This document shows, piece after piece, positions 1 through 5,932 of a stretch of DNA of 6,239 bases (its first letter is position 1; the number at the start of each line of letters is the position of its first letter). The notes below the pieces were generated by a model. The model searched no databases, was not told the origin of the DNA, and saw only the letters and a program-made list of their open reading frames with translations. The position numbers and the translations under genes were made by a program. This DNA is from Spirochaetes bacterium RIFOXYC1_FULL_54_7 (lineage in GTDB: Bacteria; Spirochaetota; Spirochaetia; Treponematales; UBA12059). The stretch spans positions 580 through 6,818 of the forward strand of contig MIBM01000247.1 in assembly GCA_001830645.1 (NCBI GenBank), written 5' to 3'.

Positions 1-439
1 ACAGTTCGCTGGCCCGGGCGTGAACCTTCTCCAGAATGTCCACCCTCTGCAAGGCCCGGTACGCAATCTGCTTGTCTGACTCGGGGAACAGGCCAAGAAC
101 CGTACGCCAGGTGGGATTGTAGGCCACCCTGCCTGACAGCACGTTGGACAGCACCGACATGCGCTTTACAATATTGAAGCCCTGGAAGATCATGCCTATC
201 TGCCGGCGGGCATTGCGCAACACCTTGCCCCTGGCCTTGTTTACAATTATGCCGTCAACCTCCACCTCGCCTTCGGTGGTCTCTATAAGCTGGTTTATCA
301 AACGAAGGAGCGTCGACTTTCCCGCTCCGGACAGGCCAAGGATGGCCACGAACTCGCCTTCGTTAATGGTCAGATTGATGCCCTTGAGGGCCTGTACGCC
401 ATTGGGGTAGGTCTTGCCGACATTGGTGAACCGGATCAT
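1..439 (-). CDS. phnC: Phosphonate ABC transporter ATP-binding protein (5' part, cut by window edge)
   Basis: This is the cytoplasmic ATPase that powers import of phosphonate or a related phosphorus oxyanion through the PhnCDE transporter. The first 146 codons are visible, reading from [14 protein letters not shown]. Walker A is GLSGAGKST at residues 35-43, and the Q-loop glutamine is Q86 in IFQGFN. The stretch [15 protein letters not shown] after the Q-loop is characteristic of PhnC rather than of other ABC ATPases. The LSGGQ signature, Walker B and switch histidine lie beyond the left edge. The frame is open throughout. The start is supported by AAGGAG (450-445 on the minus strand), 5 nt before ATG. 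phnC is divergent from phnD instead of sharing an operon with it; phnE may follow phnC outside the window. Family assignment is confident. The true substrate (phosphonate, phosphite or phosphate) cannot be told from sequence. Confidence 0.95.
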   Translation of the reverse strand, partial: MIRFTNVGKTYPNGVQALKGINLTINEGEFVAILGLSGAGKSTLLRLINQLIETTEGEVEVDGIIVNKARGKVLRNARRQIGMIFQGFNIVKRMSVLSNVLSGRVAYNPTWRTVLGLFPESDKQIAYRALQRVDILEKVHARASEL

Positions 440-461
440 TGGTACTCCTTGATTTTATGAC

Positions 462-490
462 ATTCTAACCCGGATTCCGGATTTGGTATA
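462..490 (-). promoter_or_regulatory. Candidate phnC promoter
   Basis: Read on the minus strand, a -10-like TAGAAT (467-462) lies 17 bp from a weak -35-like TATACC (490-485). The predicted start near 455 would give a leader of about 15 nt containing the AAGGAG ribosome site. The -10 is good and the -35 poor (3 of 6), so this is only a candidate. The spacer contains the tandem CCGGATT repeat. Confidence 0.3.
470..483. repeat. Tandem heptamer CCGGATT x2 in the phnC/phnD spacer
   Basis: Two perfect head-to-tail copies of CCGGATT occupy 470-476 and 477-483. They lie in the spacer of the candidate phnC promoter and just upstream of the candidate phnD -35. That is a sensible place for a shared operator, but two short copies could also be chance. 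Confidence 0.45.
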
Positions 491-519
491 TGTACAGAGT
501 CAAAATGTCGGATTATGAT
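491..519 (+). promoter_or_regulatory. Candidate phnD promoter
   Basis: TGTACA (491-496, 4 of 6 against TTGACA) and TATGAT (514-519, 5 of 6 against TATAAT) are separated by 17 bp, the ideal sigma-70-type spacing. Transcription would begin near 526, giving a leader of about 35 nt that ends in the AAGGAGG site of phnD. Its -35 directly abuts the candidate -35 of phnC on the other strand. Confidence 0.5.
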
Positions 520-559
520 TGGTTGAAACTTCTTTCACAGCATCCATAAGGAGGATTGT

Positions 560-1483
560 ATGAAGAAATTGCTGTTTCCCATGTTGATCATGGCCCTTGT
601 CCTACCCGCCGTGGTTTTTGCCACCGGTGTACAGGAAGGTGGTATCAACCCTGATGTCCTGCAAGTACAGCTGATCCCGTCCCGCGACTCTGCCTACCTC
701 GATGCCCAGCGCATGCCCATGCAAAAGCTGCTCGAGGCTGAACTGGGCCGCAAGGTGAATGTCACCGTAGCCACAGACTACAATGCCCTTATCGAAGGCA
801 TGGCCTCCGAGCAGATCCATGTCGGCCTCTTGGCAACCACTGCCTATGTCATGGCTGCCGACGAAGGCGCCGCCGAAGCCATCCTCAAGTCCCTGCGTTA
901 CGATGTGGACGACCTTGGCAAGCAGCAGAAGGACAAGCCCATGGTATCGGGCTACAAGTCCCAGCTGGTGGCCAATCCGGAATCCGGCATCAAGAGCGTA
1001 GCCGACCTCAAGGGCAAGAAAGTAGCCATTGCTTCCTTTACCTCCACCTCCGGCTTCGTATGGCCTGCCAACCTCCTGGCAGACTACAAACTTGATCCTG
1101 AAAAGGATGTCATCTGGGTAAATGTCGGCGGCCACGACAACGCCATCCTCGCGGTCTACAACAAGGAAGTAGATGCAGCCTTCACCTTCAAGGATGCCAG
1201 AAGCCTGTTCGAGAAGGAATCCTTCCATGCCGATCTGATGAAGAAAGTTGTCCTGATCTCCGATACCTCCGAGATCCCCAACGACACCATCTCCGTCATC
1301 CCCAAGCTTGATGCCCGGCTCAAGGAAGACGTGCGTTTGGCCTTCATCAACATGATGAAGAAGCCCGAAGGCCTGCTGATCATGCAGAAGATCTACAACC
1401 ATGAAGGCTACGCACCTGCCAAGGATTCAGACTACGACCAGGTCAGGACCTATCTGGCCCGACAGAAGCAGTGGAAGTTCTGA
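560..1483 (+). CDS. phnD: Phosphonate-type ABC transporter periplasmic substrate-binding protein (PhnD family)
   Basis: This is the secreted receptor that captures phosphonate, or a related oxyanion, and delivers it to the PhnE/PhnC importer. The 307-residue length is normal for the family. Residues 1-21 form a Sec signal peptide (MKKLLFPM, hydrophobic core, VVFA) with likely cleavage before TGVQEGG. There is no lipobox cysteine, so it should be soluble in the periplasm. PhnD-family landmarks appear in order: QLIPSRD (37-43), LLATTAYVMA (90-99), SGYKSQLVA (130-138), LKGKKVA (150-156), then TSTSGF (161-166). The last is the serine/threonine loop that in the family binds the phosphonate group. 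VGGHDNAILAV (189-199), VDAAFTF (204-210) and NDTISVIP (241-248) follow. The start has a strong AAGGAGG (548-554), 5 nt before ATG. A terminator follows, so phnD looks monocistronic. Ligand identity is unresolved. Confidence 0.93.
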   Translation: MKKLLFPMLIMALVLPAVVFATGVQEGGINPDVLQVQLIPSRDSAYLDAQRMPMQKLLEAELGRKVNVTVATDYNALIEGMASEQIHVGLLATTAYVMAADEGAAEAILKSLRYDVDDLGKQQKDKPMVSGYKSQLVANPESGIKSVADLKGKKVAIASFTSTSGFVWPANLLADYKLDPEKDVIWVNVGGHDNAILAVYNKEVDAAFTFKDARSLFEKESFHADLMKKVVLISDTSEIPNDTISVIPKLDARLKEDVRLAFINMMKKPEGLLIMQKIYNHEGYAPAKDSDYDQVRTYLARQKQWKF

Positions 1484-1535
1484 ACCGGACCTGATTCAGG
1501 GCAGAGACTGAGCCAGACTCCAGCTGGTAATTTTC

Positions 1536-1568
1536 AGAGGCCCGGGCGAGCCTGCCCGGGCCTTTCTC
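1536..1568 (+). terminator. Rho-independent terminator of phnD
   Basis: A perfect 10-bp GC-rich stem, AGGCCCGGGC (1538-1547) with GCCCGGGCCT (1554-1563), closes a 6-nt loop. G1537-T1564 and A1536-T1565 can extend it. The stem runs into a short tail, TTTCTC, that is poor in U but downstream of a very stable hairpin. It lies about 55 nt after the phnD stop. The minus strand has no T-run after the stem, so it looks one-directional. Confidence 0.8.
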
Positions 1569-1592
1569 AGGCACACCCTTAGCGGCTATACT
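1564..1592 (+). promoter_or_regulatory. Candidate promoter for the NlpC/P60-like gene, fused to the phnD terminator tail
   Basis: TTCTCA (1564-1569, 4 of 6) and TATACT (1587-1592, 5 of 6) are exactly 17 bp apart. The -35 uses the T-tract of the phnD terminator. The -10 ends 8 bp before the ATG at 1601, so the predicted transcript start falls at or within a few bases of the start codon. Confidence 0.5.
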
Positions 1593-1600
1593 CTGCACCG

Positions 1601-2749
1601 ATGCTTCAACCTTCACACTCCATATATTCACGCCTCATCCTGGTACTTTGCCTTGTACTCTACCTCTCCGCACTGCCAGCCAGAGCCGGCGCCGAGCCCT
1701 TTGACACGGCAGCGGCCTTTGCAACCTTTGCCGATCCTGCCGATCTCTGGGGCAGCGGTGTCGAATCGGTCATGGAGCAGGCTTACCGCGATTGTTTCAG
1801 GACCTATATCCTGGGTGGCAGGGTAATTACCCTTCGCATGCCCTTCGCCCAGAACAACGAGCGGGAAGAACTGCTCGAGGAGGATCTGGACATAGAAGGT
1901 GGAGGCAAGGCCGACCCCCTGTTATTATGGGATCAGATAGACAAGCTGCTTGACACTGATGATTTCAGGTCATACATGGCTGTCTTGGGCGACGGCAAGG
2001 AAAAAGTGGTAATTTTTGACCTGACAAGCCGCAGCTGGTCCCTGAGCCGCGACCTCTTCGACATAGCCCGAATGAAGGCCGGCGCCTATCGGGGTCTACC
2101 CCACAAACCTTATGTCTACACCAGTGGCAAGGGCATTGAGGCAGCAGACATCTACAACTATCTGTACTGCATCGGTCGACTTGGTATGGATTGCTCTGGC
2201 TTTGTCTGGCATATCCTGTCAGCCACCGCGAAAGCTGGCGGGCTGGATCTTGGCCGTACCCTGAGCCGGGCCCTGCGTGCCCCACGGGGTGCCGACCCGG
2301 CCTTGTATGCAGGCACCAGCTTTTTCGATTCCAGAAGCACCGAACTGATCCAGATCAAGGACCAACTACACAACCTGCTTCCCGGAGACGTCATACTGTT
2401 CAGAGGATCAGACGGCACAGCGGTGCATTCGGCAGTCATCCAGTCCATCGACTTCGAGGCTGGCACCCTACGCTATCTGCAATCCACCGACGAGGCCCCC
2501 CTGGCAGAGCGGGGAGTACACGATTCATACATCCACTTCGACCCAGCCAGCCCGGAATTCAGCCTGAAGGATCCTACCCTGCAATGGACCCAGAAACGCT
2601 TTCCGGTCTTTCCCGGAGAGCGGCCGTCAGCCTTCTCGGAAGACGGTGAACGGTACCGGGCATATCCGGAATTCGGGGCAGGCAAGGTGGTCAGGCTCAA
2701 GGCCCTGGCCGTACCCATAAAACGCATCAATGCCAGGGCTGGCCACTGA
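1601..2749 (+). CDS. Secreted NlpC/P60-like cysteine peptidase
   Basis: This is probably an exported cysteine hydrolase acting on peptidoglycan stem peptides or similar bonds. The 382-residue product starts with a signal peptide (about 1-29, core LILVLCLVLYLSAL, ending PARA). About 140 residues of unrecognised sequence follow, then the NlpC/P60-like part: PYVYTSGKG (170-178), GMDCSGF (195-201) with candidate nucleophile C198, and LLPGDVILF (259-267). HSAVI (276-280) carries candidate base H276, and LQST near Q294 could supply the third polar residue. The usual PR-x-S-x-Q stretch after the cysteine is not recognisable. The start is forced: an in-frame stop lies at 1580-1582, no other start codon precedes 1601, and the signal peptide needs this N-terminus. 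No Shine-Dalgarno site is present. The 3' end overlaps the convergent gene by 23 bp. Fold assignment is good; substrate is unknown. Confidence 0.8.
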   Translation: MLQPSHSIYSRLILVLCLVLYLSALPARAGAEPFDTAAAFATFADPADLWGSGVESVMEQAYRDCFRTYILGGRVITLRMPFAQNNEREELLEEDLDIEGGGKADPLLLWDQIDKLLDTDDFRSYMAVLGDGKEKVVIFDLTSRSWSLSRDLFDIARMKAGAYRGLPHKPYVYTSGKGIEAADIYNYLYCIGRLGMDCSGFVWHILSATAKAGGLDLGRTLSRALRAPRGADPALYAGTSFFDSRSTELIQIKDQLHNLLPGDVILFRGSDGTAVHSAVIQSIDFEAGTLRYLQSTDEAPLAERGVHDSYIHFDPASPEFSLKDPTLQWTQKRFPVFPGERPSAFSEDGERYRAYPEFGAGKVVRLKALAVPIKRINARAGH

Positions 2750-5048
2750 GCTCGTAGAAGGCTTCTTCCTTGCCACTCGATTTTGCTACCAGGGTATCCA
2801 GCCTCCGGGTAACCCACCGCTCGCCTATGGCATCCTTCAGTTCCTGGGTTACCAGGATCCTGCAGCTGTACTTCAAGGCCAGACCAGACAGAATCCTGGC
2901 ATAGACTGGAGGCCGGCCAACAGCACTGTAACCGCCAGCGTCGGAATGGAAGAATGCACAGTCCCCGATATCCATGCCGTAGCGCCAGAAATTGTCAACT
3001 GCCGTCTCGGGACCCATTATGTCCAGCGTGGCAGCGCAGGCCCTGTTTGCGAGTCTGGACATGGCCCTTGCCGGATCGGGCTCAGGCTCCTTGCCATTCC
3101 GGGAGTATTTTTCCTCCAGAGGGGAGCCAAAGGCGCCAAGTACAATGAAACCATCCGCGCCAAGGACCACCCCACCCCGTTTTACAATTGCACGGGAAGC
3201 AGCATCCTGGAAGGACTTCAAGGTTCCTGCTTGTCCGGCATCTTCCTCGGGTCGCCCATGTTCTCCCGGGCGGATGTACCTGATGGCCAGGATGGCAGCC
3301 TTTACAAGATGCACGTCTGCCGTCTGGATCAAGCCGTCAGAAGAAAGATACCGCATCAACCTGGGCGGCACCCGTGCCCCGTAGGCTATCCTCAGCCTGT
3401 CCTTGTTCAAGTGCCTCAGAGCCAGGCAAACGAGAATGGAGACAAGGGTCACCGCGGCTACGATGCCGGCAGGAAGGGCAGGATGGATCCACATGCCTGC
3501 ATGGATGAAAAACAAGGCTGCGAGGCCAACACTCGCTGCAGCCACAGCAGCTCCAATCAAAAAAGAAAGAAGCGGGCCGGTAAACGCCAGGATCATGGCG
3601 ACCATCAAGCCTGGGAAGGCTGCCCAACGGTTCAGGCGCTGCCCCCATAGGCCATCGATGAACCTGTCGTTGATTATGGCATTGACCAGCCCGGCCTCCG
3701 CCCCCACATCGGCTTCCGGGCCAATGATGCAGAACGAACCACGTAATTCGGCATCCAGGCTGAGCCGCAAGGCATCAAGCTCGTCCAGCAGATCCCGGGA
3801 GTCTGAAAAAGTCTGCACCACCAACTGACGCAACTCTTGTATGCGATCGGCTCCAGATTCATCCAGAATTTCAGAAGCTACCAGCTCGTCATACCCTGAC
3901 AGCAGGCGCTGCTCGGCCCTTCCGTCCAGAAAATTCCGGGTGGCAGTAAAGAAGCGCTCTCTGCCCAGACGCCAGGCGACCAGCCTCTGCCCGTCCGGAA
4001 TTGCCAGCATTTCCCTGCGCAGGTTCAGGAAATGCTCATAGAGCGAAGTAGGATAGGCTTCCGGATCCAAACCTGACAGGTATCCTGAGCCTTCCATTTT
4101 TTTAAGGCTCTCGTACAGCCCGGCTTCCAATTCGGCCGGGCCTACCAGGGCCTCCGCACTCAGCCTTCGGTATCCACCGGGCCTTGCCTCATCAGCGGAT
4201 CTTTCCGGATCAGGTATTTCAAACAACAGCGAACCATCACGTCCCAGTGGTATGACAACATCCAGTGCTGCCCCTCCGGACACACGCACCCCTGGAAGGA
4301 CAAGACAGCCATCCTTCAGTTCCGGCTCTACGCCGCCCAAGCGATCCATCAAGGCCATGAAGGTAGCGGTGGACCAGGTTCTGTCCACAGAATGAAGAGG
4401 TAGGTAATCACTGTTTCCCGTTTCACCCTGTGCCATCGGAAAGTCAATCCAGGCCCTGCCAAAGACCAGGAGTGCCTGGTTTACCAGAACGGTTTCGGTC
4501 TCATCGATGGACCGGACATCCTCGATAAGCCGGCTCTTGCCACTATCCATCAGTTGGAGCAGATCATCCACGTAGCGGACGGAATCCCTGGAACGGACTG
4601 CTCCCAGGCGAATGGCCTCAAAAAAGGCTTGTACATTGCTGCCCATCACCGAGAATTCTTCATCAAAACGCTTGGTCAAGGCCTGTTGCTTCAGCTTCAG
4701 ACCATGTTCGGAGGGAGGCGCCTCCGTAGGGGGGAACAGAAAGACCCCCTGGCCCACATCGAATTCAGCCATGAGCAACAGTATCTCTGCCCAATCAAAC
4801 GCATCAGGCGCTGCCTGGCCACTTTCCACAGGCATTTCTATCAGCAAGATCTCCCTGGCAATTGGAACTGCCGGCCGGAAGGCCTTGAAATCCTGGTACA
4901 GAGGAGTATCAGATAGATCCGGGGCAAATACATGGACAACCCAAGCGCCTGAAAGAGCTATAAAGACTGCTAAAATGAACCGGATGGACATTATTTTCTT
5001 GGACATGGGTCTAGAATACACGAAAATCAGGATTTTCTGCAGTACCAT
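2727..5048 (-). CDS. CHASE2-like membrane sensor with a degenerate class III nucleotidyl-cyclase domain
   Basis: The 773-residue layout is N-terminal anchor (about 22-42), extracytoplasmic CHASE2-like region (about 43-470), three packed membrane helices (about 477-498, 499-518, 523-545) and a cytoplasmic cyclase fold (about 560-768). CHASE2 cues are IAREILLIEMP (63-73), the strand VVIPLGRDGSLLFEIPD (264-280) and LRGSFCIIGPE (435-445). Residues 282-433 between the last two are an unusually long helical stretch. Cyclase cues are GG-x17-FGSP (625-643), GGYSAVG (705-711) and YSCRILVT (727-734). Against the family pattern, the metal aspartates align with A588 and F634, the substrate lysine with G630 and the catalytic Asn/Arg with V715 and I719. 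It therefore probably does not make cAMP or cGMP and may be a signalling scaffold or nucleotide sensor. No ATG has a clear ribosome site; M15 (5006) and M20 (4991) are possible shorter starts. Confidence 0.8.
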   Translation of the reverse strand: MVLQKILIFVYSRPMSKKIMSIRFILAVFIALSGAWVVHVFAPDLSDTPLYQDFKAFRPAVPIAREILLIEMPVESGQAAPDAFDWAEILLLMAEFDVGQGVFLFPPTEAPPSEHGLKLKQQALTKRFDEEFSVMGSNVQAFFEAIRLGAVRSRDSVRYVDDLLQLMDSGKSRLIEDVRSIDETETVLVNQALLVFGRAWIDFPMAQGETGNSDYLPLHSVDRTWSTATFMALMDRLGGVEPELKDGCLVLPGVRVSGGAALDVVIPLGRDGSLLFEIPDPERSADEARPGGYRRLSAEALVGPAELEAGLYESLKKMEGSGYLSGLDPEAYPTSLYEHFLNLRREMLAIPDGQRLVAWRLGRERFFTATRNFLDGRAEQRLLSGYDELVASEILDESGADRIQELRQLVVQTFSDSRDLLDELDALRLSLDAELRGSFCIIGPEADVGAEAGLVNAIINDRFIDGLWGQRLNRWAAFPGLMVAMILAFTGPLLSFLIGAAVAAASVGLAALFFIHAGMWIHPALPAGIVAAVTLVSILVCLALRHLNKDRLRIAYGARVPPRLMRYLSSDGLIQTADVHLVKAAILAIRYIRPGEHGRPEEDAGQAGTLKSFQDAASRAIVKRGGVVLGADGFIVLGAFGSPLEEKYSRNGKEPEPDPARAMSRLANRACAATLDIMGPETAVDNFWRYGMDIGDCAFFHSDAGGYSAVGRPPVYARILSGLALKYSCRILVTQELKDAIGERWVTRRLDTLVAKSSGKEEAFYELSGQPWH

Positions 5049-5118
5049 TATGCACGGGCATCAGAATAATCAAGCGTCGCCAAAGCCCCCCAGCCACTTC
5101 GCCAAAGGGCTGTAGTTC

Positions 5119-5126
5119 ATTATACT
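5119..5126. promoter_or_regulatory. Overlapping divergent -10 elements
   Basis: A perfect TATAAT lies on the minus strand (5124-5119), facing the CHASE2 gene, and TATACT lies on the plus strand (5121-5126), facing the lipoprotein gene. They share four base pairs. Recognisable -35 boxes are poor: TCGCCA at 5099-5104 with a 16-bp spacer for the plus strand, and nothing convincing for the minus strand. Leaders would be about 60 nt in each direction. Confidence 0.35.
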
Positions 5127-5191
5127 GTATTTGTATCCGATACTAGAATCTATGATTGAAGGTTTTGCACAAGATGCAAGGAGGACGGTAA

Positions 5192-5776
5192 ATGAACAAA
5201 TCCAGCATAAAGGGATTATTGATTTTAGCACTCGCAGTGCTGGTTCTAGGGGCTTGTGCCAAGCCACCAACAGCCGAGATAGAAGCCGCAACCGCCGCAG
5301 TAGCCAAGGCGGAGGCTGATTCTGATGCTGTTCAGTATGCCGCTCCATCCATAGCCAGAGCCAAGGATTCCCTGGCACGCATGCAGGCCGCAGTGGCAGC
5401 CAAGCAGTACGACTCGGCCAAGACCCTTGCCCAGGAGACCATCCAGGCAGCGGAAAAAGCCATCGCCGATGGCGCGAGTGCCAAGACCAGAGCCCGTGAC
5501 GAGTCTACAGCTCTCTTGTTGACCGTGAAGACCGCTTTGGCCGATACGGGAGCGGCACTGACCGCCGCGGCAAAGGTCCGTGGTATAGGCCTTGATGTGG
5601 CTGCAACAGACAGGGAAATCCAGGCTGCGGCCAAGGTTGTGGATGCCATGGGTACCGACGTATCGTCCGGCAAGTACAATGACGCCCTAACCAAAGGCCA
5701 GGGCGTCAGGGCTACTCTGGGAACCATACAGCAGCGCATCAGCGGAGCAGTCCAGGCTGTTTCACGGAAGAAATAG
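5192..5776 (+). CDS. Small alanine-rich lipoprotein, DUF4398-like
   Basis: This 194-residue predicted lipoprotein has no known biochemical role. Residues 1-21 are a lipoprotein signal peptide (MNKSSIKG, hydrophobic core, then LGAC), with C22 the likely lipidated cysteine and AKPP at the mature N-terminus. The rest is almost entirely helix-forming and alanine-rich. The section AVQYAAPSIARAKDSLARMQ, followed by AAVAAKQYDSAKTLAQETI, has the DUF4398 rhythm (YAP..L..A...L..A......Y..A..LA). A second region (about 129-185, from VRGIGLD) has a related pattern, including SSGKYNDALTKGQG, so the protein may be an internal helical-repeat duplication. The start has an ideal AAGGAGG (5178-5184), 7 nt before ATG. 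It is probably a periplasmic, membrane-tethered structural or stress protein; this role is inference. It is followed by a probable terminator and selC. Confidence 0.85.
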   Translation: MNKSSIKGLLILALAVLVLGACAKPPTAEIEAATAAVAKAEADSDAVQYAAPSIARAKDSLARMQAAVAAKQYDSAKTLAQETIQAAEKAIADGASAKTRARDESTALLLTVKTALADTGAALTAAAKVRGIGLDVAATDREIQAAAKVVDAMGTDVSSGKYNDALTKGQGVRATLGTIQQRISGAVQAVSRKK

Positions 5777-5791
5777 ACCAGCAGCTTTCAA

Positions 5792-5833
5792 GCCCCGTTT
5801 CCGTTCCTTGGTGCAATGGAGCGGGGTACTTTT
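5792..5833 (+). terminator. Probable terminator after the lipoprotein gene
   Basis: GCCCCGTTTC (5792-5801) can pair with GGAGCGGGGT (5818-5827), giving a stem of about 10 bp with three G-T wobbles around a 16-nt loop. ACTTTT follows (5828-5833). It starts 15 nt after the lipoprotein stop and ends 7 nt before the tRNA. The wobbles and short T-run make it weaker than the phnD terminator, so leakage into selC is plausible. Confidence 0.5.
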
Positions 5834-5840
5834 CCCACCC

Positions 5841-5929
5841 GGAAGTTGATGGGGTCTGGTGGCTCCTGCGGTCTTCAAAACCGCTGGCCGTGTAATGCGC
5901 GGCGGCAGGTTCGATTCCTGCCTCTTCCG
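5841..5929 (+). tRNA. selC: Selenocysteine tRNA (anticodon UCA)
   Basis: This is the tRNA that reads UGA as selenocysteine after SelA converts its serine. The anticodon stem GCGGT/ACCGC (5868-5872, 5880-5884) closes the loop CTTCAAA, giving anticodon TCA (5875-5877). Sec-tRNA hallmarks are a 6-bp D stem, GGGGTC/GGCTCC, with a 4-nt TGGT loop (5851-5866), and a long variable arm, GCCGTG/CGCGGC, with loop TAATG (5887-5903). The T arm is GCAGG-TTCGATT-CCTGC (5905-5921). The acceptor begins GGAAG (5841-5845) and pairs with CTTCC (5924-5928), followed by discriminator G5929. No CCA is encoded. Acceptor layers 6 and 7 (T5846/T5923, T5847/C5922) do not pair, and the 3' strand is one base shorter than the 8-bp acceptor of E. 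coli selC. Identity is secure from the anticodon, the arms and the adjoining selA. Confidence 0.93.
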
Positions 5930-5932
5930 AAT

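Noticed and set aside
459..509. Inverted repeat GACATT (459-464) and AATGTC (504-509) in the phnC/phnD spacer.
   Set aside because: The arms are only 6 bp and 39 bp apart, which is likely chance in a 120-bp spacer.
560..640. PhnD as a lipoprotein, since many spirochaete binding proteins are lipidated.
   Set aside because: There is no cysteine near the signal peptide end; VVFA followed by TGVQEGG fits ordinary signal peptidase cleavage.
602..1402. A 266-codon open frame on the minus strand, opposite phnD.
   Set aside because: It lies wholly antisense to a well-supported phnD, its translation resembles no family I recognise, and GC-biased codon use in phnD readily creates such a frame.
1481..1582. 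Possible UGA read-through of phnD as selenocysteine, because the frame stays open for 32 codons after TGA and the organism has selA/selC.
   Set aside because: PhnD already has full family length, no SECIS-like hairpin with a suitable loop sits just after the UGA, and the terminator hairpin lies within the extension. The peptidase (2747) and pseudocyclase (2727) UGA stops also look ordinary.
2730..3650. A 306-codon open frame on the plus strand, opposite the pseudocyclase gene.
   Set aside because: The product is low-complexity and rich in G, R, P and C with no domain, whereas the opposite strand encodes recognisable membrane helices and a cyclase fold.
5332..5739. A 135-codon minus-strand frame opposite the lipoprotein gene, rich in Ala, Ser and Val.
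   Set aside because: It mirrors the alanine-rich coding strand and has no ribosome site or recognisable domain.
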